NCBI RefSeq assembly: GCF_029392895.1
Contig: NZ_CP114200.1
Span: 3,875,001 to 3,939,000, forward strand
Length of the DNA: 64,000 nucleotides
Direction of reading: 5' to 3'
Source of the DNA: Streptomyces sp. 71268
GTDB taxonomy: Bacteria; Actinomycetota; Actinomycetes; Streptomycetales; Streptomycetaceae
Of the stretch, positions 34,701 through 42,786 are shown one piece after another. Positions within the stretch are counted from its first letter, which is position 1, and every line of letters starts with the position of its first letter. Below the pieces are notes generated by a model. The model saw only the letters and a program-made list of their open reading frames with translations, ran no database searches and had not been told where the DNA came from. Made by a program: the position numbers and the translations under genes.

Positions 34701-35643
34701 CAGCGAGCCGCACCCGCTGTTCGTGGAGCTCGTGGAGAAGATCGCGCCGCGCCAGCTCGACCTGCTGGAGGACCGGCGGGAGCGCGGCGGCGAACGGGTC
34801 GAGGGGTGGGTGCGCCCGCTGTGGGAGTTCTGGGCCGAGACCCTGCCGGCCGCCCTGGACACCGAGTTCACTGACCAGCGGGCCATCCAGCCCACCCTGC
34901 GCACGCTCCTTGAGCATGTCCGCGGCGGTACCCCGCACACCCGCCGCGACCGCGAGGAGGCGCCCGATCCGCGCCGCCCGCTGGCCGACGACGACTGGGG
35001 CACCGGGCCACGCACCGAGCCGCCCGGCTACCCGGACACCGACGAGCGCCCGCGCCGCCCGCGCCCCGACCCCCGCTTCGACCCGCGTTCCGACGAACGG
35101 GCCGGTGACCGGTCGGACTACCGGGCGGACGACCGAGCGGACGACCGGGCGGACGAACGCCCCGACCCCGACGACCGGTTCGGCGGCCGGTCCGAGCGGC
35201 GGGGCGGGGACCGGTACGACGACGCCGACGGGTTCCGCGACGAACGCGACGAGCGGTACCGCGACCGCGAGCGGCACGGGCGCGGCGCGGGCGGGGCCCG
35301 CCACGGCCGGTCGGCAGCCGGCCGTGGCGCGCGGGACGACGCGGACCGCGCGGCCCCGCACGGGCCGGGGGCCGGGCCCGACTCCGAGTACGGGACCGCG
35401 CCCGGGGCCGGACGCGCCGGTGGCTACCCCGACGACGCGTACGACGACGAACGCCGGCACGCGGCGGACGACCGCACCGGCGAGCGCGCGGGCGACCGCT
35501 CCGGCGACCGCCTCGGCGACCGTTCCGGTGACCGCGAGACGCCCTGGGCGCCGTGGGACGATCCCGCCGACCCCCGCCCCGGCGCCGACGAGGGCCCCCG
35601 CGACCGCACCCGCGACAACCCGTGGGACGGTGACGCGGAATGA
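31783..35643 (+). CDS. tubulin-like GTPase, long form
   Basis: A 1286-residue protein of the tubulin-like (Tubulin_2) group. The nucleotide-binding start reads FVGLGGTGGLVGAELE near residue 9, and the tubulin/FtsZ signature GGTGAG occurs in AFSVAGGTGAGIFLDYL near residue 197, so GTP binding and filament formation are plausible. Beyond about residue 450 is a large helical region without recognised motifs. From about residue 1045 to the end the chain is disordered and almost wholly charged (RADDRADERPDPDDRF, RDERDERYRDRERHG). The ATG at 31783 follows GGGGAGG. It overlaps the next gene by four bases (ATGA). Tubulin-like genes beside VWA and GTPase genes have been predicted to form conflict or scaffolding systems; none is proven here. 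Confidence 0.82.
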   Translation: MKIFQPMLFVGLGGTGGLVGAELERKLRAELCGPDGVALTSRLAGHAPYQLPDCLQFVYADYSESDLQRLPQFNVDASMRAAYAHTSRATHNLLPNFDSSPEVTKMLRASLREEVADWLPPRVDEPKVAPLHNGAGQLPTVGRAALFATLRHSLAPVLEPLLQAIDAIARSAGELSELGGGKVNGCDVFVAFSVAGGTGAGIFLDYLHLINHAFQLRRFDGAKIYPLVVMPSSFPTSSGGGREADLNAARALVDLFRMVDAQNAPTEGAEIGDLDHDAGIGIRYPGTTTIRLRTGILPTAFLFSPTAGIRQDDLRRSIVSLVMSLVGTELGDGSSRGRALASDDDFQTFAASFINRGVHRSAISPTGIGRQGVSTSLVASMTAPIDQLADLVAGRLLREAVTDLVEQPRTSLRAGAVPLIRQLFADSQLEELWERRQLAVPEPDPLPRGSRAIEQALGERISDMQRLLFDLQAVAERQCASMADRFAPRPAIDKLLQTADPFLAERVLRGLPKSDEPIARLGFLGMLGSRSVAPQRPPGQTEQPPKTPRIKGRLAGMSPARWGDADVQAVLQEQDAWYRWRSQTVWHEAWREQQQRWQPQAEAAAADLRRLVDAFLKHSERERKVSAQKGLELYEDRTGISYLLPPQRTLNHFYEDLVTRLLRREGLREQDTEAALLLKLVDGDTWRRVQALSRRSPDNAVAIVKAQLEGRITRLFAESGEQLEERPLLPSMSTLLAAAAGDSDAAEQVSKEALDLFGRKLTGLLPVGFTPEGTGPLRVLVTYPRVQAVEEVQEHLSKALRLPSDAKNSVEYRGVESDSITVVLFRSEMSLTQVPEARKVLRQWARAKDSEQAQDVLRWRQRLGYRDSWMVSGEDDRRVILHRLLCCMWNGQVDVVDGDSSSPERVRLRLFPETGDQVPGVRLRLGDFPGGVSSWAELLRAYERWTVLDDERIVEDYCRELMGAQPLGLARNGSEPHPLFVELVEKIAPRQLDLLEDRRERGGERVEGWVRPLWEFWAETLPAALDTEFTDQRAIQPTLRTLLEHVRGGTPHTRRDREEAPDPRRPLADDDWGTGPRTEPPGYPDTDERPRRPRPDPRFDPRSDERAGDRSDYRADDRADDRADERPDPDDRFGGRSERRGGDRYDDADGFRDERDERYRDRERHGRGAGGARHGRSAAGRGARDDADRAAPHGPGAGPDSEYGTAPGAGRAGGYPDDAYDDERRHAADDRTGERAGDRSGDRLGDRSGDRETPWAPWDDPADPRPGADEGPRDRTRDNPWDGDAE

Positions 35644-38336
35644 GCGCGGCGGAGGAGATCGGCGCCGTCGTCCACCTGGACCTGCGCGCCCTGGCACCGG
35701 AGCTGGACACCGCGCGGGCCGTGCGCGACACGGTCGGCCGACAGCTCGGCCTGGCCGGGCTGCCCGAGCCCGACCACCCCATGTTCCTGGTGGTGGACAC
35801 GCCGGCCGGGCTCAGCGCCCACCAGCACCAGTACGAACTGCTCACCACCTACCGCGCCGTGGGCGAGGTCAGGATCATCGTCCTGCTGGTGGGCAGCGCC
35901 CCCGGCTCGTACGACGACGGCGAGTCCGACGGCGAGGCCGAGGACGCGTACCAGGCCGACCGGCGGCTGATCCGGCCCGCGGTGCTGCGCTCGTCCGGGA
36001 CGGCCCTGCTGTGGGCCGGCGACCTGCGTTCGGCCCGCACAGCCCTGGAGCAGCCGGCGCCGGACGACCCGCGGGCGCTGGCGGTCCTGGTGGACGTGTT
36101 GTCGGTGCCCGACGTCTTCCTGCGCGTGCTCGCGGACGCCGGGGCGCTGCCGGAGGCCGTCGCGGCGCCCGGCGTACGCCTGCTTGAGCAGGACCTGCCG
36201 CCCGAGGTGCGCGACCGTGCCTGGCGTGACGCGCTGACCCGGTTCGCCGGCGAGGACACCGAGTTGGCCCCCGGCATGGCCGGCAGCTCCTGGTCGGCGG
36301 CCGACCTGCCGGAGCCGCTGCGCGGCCTGGCCACCGGCCGGGCCGGGCGGACCCGACAGCACCGCGAGGCCGGCGGGGTCGCGGACGGCGCCTACCGGGC
36401 GTGCGCGGGCGCGCTGGACGACGCCGACGCGGCGCTGGCCGAACTCCAGGCGCTACCGGGCCTGTTGGGCTCGGCGCGGCGGGACGTGTTCGAGGCCGAC
36501 ATCGCGCAGGCGCACCGCTCGCTCGACGAGTACCGGGACCTGGTCGGCACGGCCCTGCGCAGCGGCAGCTCCACCGGCACCGCCCCGCAGGCCGCCGAGG
36601 CCACCACCCGGCTGGCCGCGCTCGGCCTGCGGGTGCCGTCGGCCGACGGCGTGGGCGAGCGGATCGGCGAGGGGCTGCGCGAGTTCGCCGGCAAGCTGCT
36701 CGGGCAGGGGCTCGCGCTGCGCGCGGTCGCCCAACGCTTCACCGGGCTGGCCGGCCGCGTCGAGCCGGTGCCGGGCTCGGCGCTGCTGCCGCGCCTGGCG
36801 GAGCACTCCCCCGAGGCGGTGGCCCACCGCACCCGGGGCAGCGGCGACCCGGTGCCGGCCCCCGCGATCGGCATCGCGGCGGCCGGCCTGGCGGGCGCGT
36901 TCGGCGGTCTGTGGCAGGGCCCGCTGATCGCCCTCGCCGCGCTCGTGCCGCTGGTGTTCATCGCGGTGGTGGTGCTCGGCGCCGCCCGCCTGTGGGGCTC
37001 GGGCCACCCGGACCGCTGGGCCGTGGGCCCCCGGGTCGCGGTGTGCGCGGGCGCGGCGCTCGGGGTGGCCGCCGGAGCGCTGGCCGACCCGCCGCCGTGG
37101 CTGGGCGCCGCGGGCCTGCTGCTCGGCCTCGGGCTCGCGGTGGAGACGGCGCGCCGGCTCTGGTACGCGGCGGCCGACGCCTGGGCGCTCGCGTACGGGA
37201 TAGCCGAGCTGCGCCAGGCGTTGGAGGGGCTCGACGCTCTGCTGGCCGACGCGGTGCGCGAGCACTGGGCCGCCGACGAGCGGCTGTACTGCGCCGACGC
37301 GGCCCGCTCGGTGGCCGGCATGCTGCGCGCGACCGCCGCCGCCGCCGAGGCCGAGGCCCGGGCCGAACCCACCCCGGCCGCGACGCCCGCCGCCGACGAC
37401 GCCGGCCCGTCGGCCGGTGACGACTGGCTCACCGGTCCGTCCGCGCTGGAGACCGAGTCCCTCGGCGTGGTCGACGGCGCGGACGCCGACTGGGCCAGCG
37501 ACTACGACTGGGAGGGCGCGGACGCCTGGGGCCCGGTGGCCGACCCGGCGCCGGAGGCCGCGCCCGGCGCGGCCCGGGGGTCGGCCGCCGACCTGCCCGC
37601 CGACCCGTGGCGGTCGCCGGAGACGCCGCGCTGGCTGGAGCGCGAGACCGGCGAGGGCGGGGCCGACCTGGTCGCCACGCTGACCGCCGACCTCGTGGAC
37701 GCCGCCGTGGTGGCGATGGGCCCCTACTGGGGTGCCGTCGAGCGCGGCCAGGCCGGCGCGTTGGCCGTGCGGCGCAACGACGAGCGGGTGCGCGACCTGC
37801 TCGGCACGGCCCGCCGCCACCTCCAGCGCAACGGGGTGCTGGCCCCGCCGCCGTTCGCCGACCGCCACCGGGCCCGCCCGACCTCGGCCAACCTGCTCGG
37901 CACCGACCCGCACCGGGTGGCCGAACTCGTCGGCGCCGAGCCCGAGCGGCACGCCGTGGTGCAGCTCTCCTCGCCCGAGCAGGCCACCTTGCTCAACCGC
38001 GACCCGCAGGCGGCCGTGTGGCTCAGGTTCGCCCCGGACGCGGTGCGCGGCGACGTCGAGCGCGCCTGGCGGGCCAGCGGCGCCCCGCAACCCGACGACG
38101 CGCTGTGGACGGCGACGGGCCGCTACGCGGGCCTGATCCGGCTCACCCCGCTGCGGATGGGCGTGGTGGACACCGTACGACCCCGGCAGCTCGCCGACGA
38201 CGACGGCGCCGATGGTGCCTACAGCGCCGACGGAGCCACCGGTTACGGCTTCGCCGGCCTCGACGGCCGGGCCGGCCGCGACCGGTTCGCGGACGGCGCG
38301 CGCCCGTACGACCGAAGGGACGGCGACCGCCGGTGA
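35640..38336 (+). CDS. large membrane protein of unknown function
   Basis: An 898-residue protein I do not recognise. The N-terminal 200 residues look like a soluble alpha/beta domain (HPMFLVVDTPAGLS, VGEVRIIVLLVGSAPG). A helical part follows, then four hydrophobic segments in two pairs at about residues 407-455 and 460-505 (LIALAALVPLVFIAVVVLGA; LGAAGLLLGLGLAVETARRL). The C-terminal third is acidic and Pro/Ala-rich with a folded region near 690-850 (LVATLTADLVDAAVVAMGPYW, HAVVQLSSPEQATLLN). It overlaps the tubulin-like gene (ATGA) and the GTPase gene (GTGA), and so probably anchors that pair at the membrane. Confidence 0.75.
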   Translation: MSAAEEIGAVVHLDLRALAPELDTARAVRDTVGRQLGLAGLPEPDHPMFLVVDTPAGLSAHQHQYELLTTYRAVGEVRIIVLLVGSAPGSYDDGESDGEAEDAYQADRRLIRPAVLRSSGTALLWAGDLRSARTALEQPAPDDPRALAVLVDVLSVPDVFLRVLADAGALPEAVAAPGVRLLEQDLPPEVRDRAWRDALTRFAGEDTELAPGMAGSSWSAADLPEPLRGLATGRAGRTRQHREAGGVADGAYRACAGALDDADAALAELQALPGLLGSARRDVFEADIAQAHRSLDEYRDLVGTALRSGSSTGTAPQAAEATTRLAALGLRVPSADGVGERIGEGLREFAGKLLGQGLALRAVAQRFTGLAGRVEPVPGSALLPRLAEHSPEAVAHRTRGSGDPVPAPAIGIAAAGLAGAFGGLWQGPLIALAALVPLVFIAVVVLGAARLWGSGHPDRWAVGPRVAVCAGAALGVAAGALADPPPWLGAAGLLLGLGLAVETARRLWYAAADAWALAYGIAELRQALEGLDALLADAVREHWAADERLYCADAARSVAGMLRATAAAAEAEARAEPTPAATPAADDAGPSAGDDWLTGPSALETESLGVVDGADADWASDYDWEGADAWGPVADPAPEAAPGAARGSAADLPADPWRSPETPRWLERETGEGGADLVATLTADLVDAAVVAMGPYWGAVERGQAGALAVRRNDERVRDLLGTARRHLQRNGVLAPPPFADRHRARPTSANLLGTDPHRVAELVGAEPERHAVVQLSSPEQATLLNRDPQAAVWLRFAPDAVRGDVERAWRASGAPQPDDALWTATGRYAGLIRLTPLRMGVVDTVRPRQLADDDGADGAYSADGATGYGFAGLDGRAGRDRFADGARPYDRRDGDRR

Positions 38337-40435
38337 CCAGCACCTCGCACCCGCACCGGGTGGAGCAGGCCGGGGCGCATCGCGCCATGCTGGCCTTCAA
38401 CACGCCGGCGGGGCGGCGGCACACCGCCCCGATCCGGTTCGGCCGCGAGTCCCGGCGCGACCCCCAACTGCCGCAGCGTGTGCGCAACGGGCTGCTCGGC
38501 GACGAGGAACAGCAGGTCGTGCAGGTCCGGCTCGCCGCGTCCGAGGCGGCCAACCCGGCGGCGCGCGCCCTGCTCGACACCGAGGCCGGCACCGCGCTGC
38601 GGCTGCACCAGCTCCTGGAGGACACCGACTACGCCGGCCTCTTCCCCCGCGTCGTCGGCCACGAGCTGGACGCGGCCGAGCCGTTCCTGCTCTACGCCGC
38701 GCCGCGCGGCACCGCCGCCCTGCGCACCCACGTGATGTCCGCGACCGACCAACGGACCTTCGCCCGCGACCTGGTCCTCGCGCTGTGCCTGCTCGACGCG
38801 CAGGGCCTGGTGCCGCGCGGCGTCTCGCCCGGCACCGTGCTCTGGGACGGCACCTCGGTGCAGTTGTGGGGCCTGGAGGGGGTGGCCCGCGCCGGGCGGC
38901 GGCGCACCCGCTGGGGGCGGGCCCCGTACTGCTCGCCCGAACAGCGGCGCGGCGAGGGCCTGGTGGACGCGCGGGACGCGGTGTGGAGCGTGGCCCAGGT
39001 GCTCTACCAACTCGTGACGGGCCGGCCCGGGCCCAGCGACCGGGCGCCGGCCGACCTCGGGGAGCACCGGGTGCTCGCCGAGACGCTGCGCGGCGCGTTC
39101 GCCCCGCTGGCCGCCGACCGGCCCTCGCCGACCGACCTGCTCGACCTGCTGGCCCCGGGCGCGGCCGGGCGCGTCGCGCTCGCCGCGGCCACCGACGGCG
39201 ACGAGCCACACCGGGCCGCGTTCGACCACGCGCTGCGCCTCAAACGGCGGTCCCCGCCCCCCGACCGGCCGCCGGGGCCCGAGCCCGCCGGCGGCGAGGT
39301 GCTCTGCCCGTACTGCCTGGAGCCCATCCGGCTCGACCTGTCCGCGCTGTACGACACCGACAGCCGGATGCAGTACCAGAAGCTGGACATCTCCGGCATC
39401 TCCAGTCCGGTGCGGCGGCAGGACGTCATGCGCGGCGCGGTCCAGAAGTGCGCGGCCGACCCGGACTTCCCCGCGCACTACATCCCGGTCCCCTACCTCA
39501 CCTACGGCCGGCCGCTCACGGTCGCCATGGTCGGCCAGTCCTCGACCGGCAAGAGCCACCTGCTCACCCAGATGATCGCCGAGATCACCGACGGCGGCCT
39601 GGAGCCGTACGGTCTGAGCTGGCAGTCCGTCAACCCGGCCCAACACGCCAGGTTCGTACGGGAGCGGGTGCAGCCGCTGCGCAACGGCAAGGTGCTCGGC
39701 CACACCGAGGGCATCGGCCTGGACGGCTTCGCGCGGTTCGTGGAGTCCCTGCTGATCACCGACGCCCGCGGGCAAACCCGGCCGGTCGCGTTCTTCGACC
39801 TCGGCGGTGAGGACCTGGTGCGCACGGACGCCGCGTTGCGCTTCCTGCTCGGCGTCGACGCCGTCGTCTTCGTCGTGGACCCCGCGCTCGCGCTGCCGCT
39901 GCCCCACCTGGACCACGCCAGGGAACGCTGGGGCCTTGAGGTCAACCGGGACGGCGACCTGGCGTTCGGCACCGTGCTCGACCGGCTGCCCAAGAGCGGC
40001 CCCTACCTGGAGGTGGCCGGCGCGGTGGTGCTGGCCAAGGCCGACCTGCTGCGCTTCCAGCCCCCCGTGGGCCGCTGGCTGGACGAGGTGCCGCGGGCCC
40101 CGCTCGACCCGGCGCTCGCGTACGCGGAGAGCCGGGACGTGTACGGGCTGCTGCGCCAGCACGCCGGCCAGGCGTGGTTGCGGCCCTTCGACGCGATCCG
40201 CCGGTGCACGCTGCACGTCGCCTCGGCCACCGGCGGCCAGGAGGCCGGCGGGCGCTACCCGGCGGGCGCGAGCCCGCGCCGGGTGCTGGAGCCGCTGCTG
40301 TCGCTGCTGGCGATGCACGGGCTGATCGACGTTCCGGGCGGCGTCGACGCGCACGCCGTGGGATGGGCGCGGGACGCGGGACCGGCGCCGCGAGGCAGGG
40401 GCCCGGTGCGGCCCGACGGAGAGGACAGGCTGTGA
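38333..40435 (+). CDS. pseudokinase fused to a TRAFAC-type GTPase
   Basis: A 700-residue fusion. Residues about 60-300 have a protein-kinase C-lobe (APYCSPEQRRGEG, DAVWSVAQVLYQLVTGRPG), but the catalytic loop HRD is replaced by VPRGVSPGTVLW and DFG by LWGLEG, so it is a pseudokinase. A CPYC knuckle near residue 325 suggests a small metal site. The GTPase follows: P-loop GQSSTGKSHLL near 401, G3 motif FFDLGGED near 489 and a LAKADLL that could serve as NKxD near 568. This resembles the double-GTPase (DO-GTPase) group predicted in conflict systems of multicellular bacteria, as I recall it. It starts at a GTG overlapping the membrane-protein stop and itself overlaps the next gene as GTGA. Confidence 0.75.
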   Translation: MTSTSHPHRVEQAGAHRAMLAFNTPAGRRHTAPIRFGRESRRDPQLPQRVRNGLLGDEEQQVVQVRLAASEAANPAARALLDTEAGTALRLHQLLEDTDYAGLFPRVVGHELDAAEPFLLYAAPRGTAALRTHVMSATDQRTFARDLVLALCLLDAQGLVPRGVSPGTVLWDGTSVQLWGLEGVARAGRRRTRWGRAPYCSPEQRRGEGLVDARDAVWSVAQVLYQLVTGRPGPSDRAPADLGEHRVLAETLRGAFAPLAADRPSPTDLLDLLAPGAAGRVALAAATDGDEPHRAAFDHALRLKRRSPPPDRPPGPEPAGGEVLCPYCLEPIRLDLSALYDTDSRMQYQKLDISGISSPVRRQDVMRGAVQKCAADPDFPAHYIPVPYLTYGRPLTVAMVGQSSTGKSHLLTQMIAEITDGGLEPYGLSWQSVNPAQHARFVRERVQPLRNGKVLGHTEGIGLDGFARFVESLLITDARGQTRPVAFFDLGGEDLVRTDAALRFLLGVDAVVFVVDPALALPLPHLDHARERWGLEVNRDGDLAFGTVLDRLPKSGPYLEVAGAVVLAKADLLRFQPPVGRWLDEVPRAPLDPALAYAESRDVYGLLRQHAGQAWLRPFDAIRRCTLHVASATGGQEAGGRYPAGASPRRVLEPLLSLLAMHGLIDVPGGVDAHAVGWARDAGPAPRGRGPVRPDGEDRL

Positions 40436-42623
40436 ACGACTTCCACGAGCGCCGGCCCGCCCAGCGCGTGCCGGGCGACGGCACGGGCCCGAGCGCGGGC
40501 GCGGGCGCGGGTACGAGTGCTGGCGCGGGCGCGGGCCCGGACCACGTGCACCAGATGGTCTTCCGCTGGGAGGGCAACCACGGCCGCCAGGACACCGGCA
40601 TGAAGGCCGTCGCGCACTCCTGCTCCGCCGAACGGGCCGAGGAACTCGGCCGCGAACTGGGCCCGTTGCTCTGGGTGTCGGGCGCTTCGGACACCCGGTC
40701 GAGCGTCGTGCGCACGCTGTCCCAGGACGGCGACGTCATGCTCGTCCAGCGCTGGCCCACCACCGACCGGGGCGGCCGGCCCAGCACCGTGAGCCACGTC
40801 CTGCTCGGCGACGCCGGCAGCCTCAAGACCCGGCTGTGCCTGGGCCTGGCGTACGGCGGCTGGGGACGGCGGGAGAAGGCCGAACAGGCCGTCGGCGAGC
40901 AGCCACCGGTGGCCTGCGCGAGGCTCGACGCGGTGGCCCGCGAGCGGCTGCCGGCGATGACGGACCGGCTGCGCCAGGTCCGCAAGGAACTCCTCACGGT
41001 CACGGCCGAGTGGCTGCGCGACCCGGAGCCCCGCGTGTCGCTGCGCTCGGACGCGCTGCCGGTGGTGGCCGACCAGGACAGCGCCCCGCTGGTGTACCTG
41101 GGGCTGTTCCTGATCTTCGGCCACTGGCTGAACCGCGAGTGGACGTTCGCCACGTACGACACCGTCGACACCCACCCGCTCCGGCTGACCTGCGTGCCGG
41201 ACTGGAAGCCGGACACGGGCGGCTCGGGCCCGCTGGCGCGCGTGGTGACGGAGCCGCCGACGAACCCGCGGACCGAGCACAAGGCGGCGATGTGGCTGCT
41301 GGAGTACCTGCTGGCCCACCCGGGCCAGCCCGCGGGGGTCGCCCCGCTGGCCGACCTGCTCCGGGGCGCGGCGGCGCTGCCCTGGCCGCAGCGGGAGGCC
41401 GAGCTGCGGACGGTGCTGCGCAGGCTCGGCCCGCCCGCCACCGCCACCACCGACCCGCGCCGCGACCCGGCCCGACCCGCCGACCCGGCGCCGGCACCCG
41501 CGCGGGCCACCCCCGCGCGGGCCGAGCACGCCACCGCGCCGGCCCCCCCGCGTCTCCCTCCAGCGCCCGGCCCGGCCCCCGGCGCCCCAGGCCCCCGCGC
41601 CCGACCCCGCCGTCGGCGCGCCCACGGGGTACGCCGCGCCGCGGCCCGACCCCGCGCCCGGCCGGCCCGCCAACGACCCGACCACCGCGCCAACCGACCA
41701 CCCGGCCGCCGTACCGGAGGACCACCCGGCCGCCACGCCCCCGGCCCGACCGGACGGCGCGCCATCGGGCCGACCGGCCGCCACACACGACCCCGCCCCG
41801 GCCGCCCCGCACGGCCCCGCGCCAGCCGGTCCGGGCGGTACCGGGCAGCAGGGCCGGGTCGCCGGGGCCGTCTCGCTCCACGAGGACCTGCACCTGTACC
41901 GGCGTACGAACACCCTCCAGCACGCCGCGCTGACGCGGCGGCTGCGAGCGGTGTCGGACGCGACGCTCATCGCCGAGCTGAAGGAGCCCGCACTGCCCGC
42001 CGACGCCCGGGAGTTGCTGCTTGGCGAACTCCGGGACACCGGCCGCCTCCGGGATCGCACGGCCGAACTACGACACGACCTGTGCGCCGAGGTGCTGCGC
42101 CGGAGCCTGTACTACGACCCGAACCCCGACGAACGCGAGCACCGCACGCCCCAGGAGCGGATCCACCAGGCGGCCGACCTCTTCACCTGGGCCGTCGCCC
42201 CGGTGGCCCACGACGAGCAGCACCGGCACGCGCTGCTGGAGGTCTTCCACTGGTTCTGCCGACAGCAACCGCCCGCCTCCAACCTGTGGATCGAGCGCAC
42301 CGTCCTCGCCCCCGTCAGCGAACTGCCCCCCAACCTGCCCGTCGCCCTGTGGCAGGAGCTCGTCCGCGACCTGCTGCGCCGCCCCGGCCCGACCCCCCGC
42401 CATCCCCGGCAACGCCCCACCTCAGCCCGCCCCGACCGCTCCCGCCACCCCGGCCACCCAGCAGTCCGCCGCGCCTGAACGCCCCGAGCGGGCCCGCCCG
42501 GCCTGGCTGTCCAGGCTGCCGAAGGGCGACGGACAGGGCACGTTCTGGGTCCTGTTGGCCATGGGCCTCACGGTCGTCGCCCTGATCGTGCTGTTCACGA
42601 TCCTGCTGGCGAACATGGCCTGA
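40432..42623 (+). pseudogene. GTPase-associated (GAP1-like) protein gene with two apparent frameshifts
   Basis: The frame starts at a GTG overlapping the GTPase stop, and codes for an N-terminal domain (VHQMVFRWEGNHGRQDTGMK, LGPLLWVSG, LVQRWPTT) like GAP1 proteins that accompany such GTPases. Good coding sequence then passes to a second frame at a run of seven C (41543-41549) and to a third at a run of six C (42393-42398). Removing one C from each run gives a continuous 729-residue protein: GAP1-like part, Pro/Ala linker, helical domain (HEDLHLYRRTNTLQHAAL, LIAELKEPALPADARELL, WFCRQQPPASNLWIERTV) and a C-terminal membrane anchor (VLLAMGLTVVALIVLFTILL). Both errors have the same sign and sit in homopolymers, so sequence error is more likely than decay. 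Confidence 0.75.
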
Positions 42624-42639
42624 GGAGCCACGCCCCGCC

Positions 42640-42678
42640 CCGCGCCCCGCGCCCGGGCACGGGCTGACCGGGGCGCGG
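42640..42678. terminator. hairpin ending the 18.5 kb operon
   Basis: A 10-bp stem, CCGCGCCCCG (42640-42649) with CGGGGCGCGG (42669-42678), enclosing a second 5-bp stem GCCCG/CGGGC. It starts 17 bases after the last stop of the long plus-strand run and faces the convergent hypothetical gene, so it can serve both. Confidence 0.8.
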
Positions 42679-42786
42679 GTGGGTGCACGCGCTGGCGTAC
42701 GCGGTCGGGTCGGCGTACCCGGCCGGGTCGGCGTACGCGCCGGCCGGCGCGGCCGGCGTGCGGTGTGGCCGGCGTGCGGTGGGCCG

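Noticed and set aside
32491..35697. Minus-strand open frame of over 1000 codons opposite the tubulin-like gene
   Set aside because: The plus-strand frame has the tubulin signature and correct third-position bias; the opposite frame has no motif.
40432..42623. Programmed frameshifting in the GAP1-like gene
   Set aside because: Two events of the same sign in C runs, plus a third in an unrelated gene, fit sequence error better. No slippery heptamer with a following structure was seen.
23241..42623. A conservon (roadblock, DUF742 and GTPase genes)
   Set aside because: No histidine-kinase-like, roadblock or DUF742 protein is present, and the GTPase here is of a different type.
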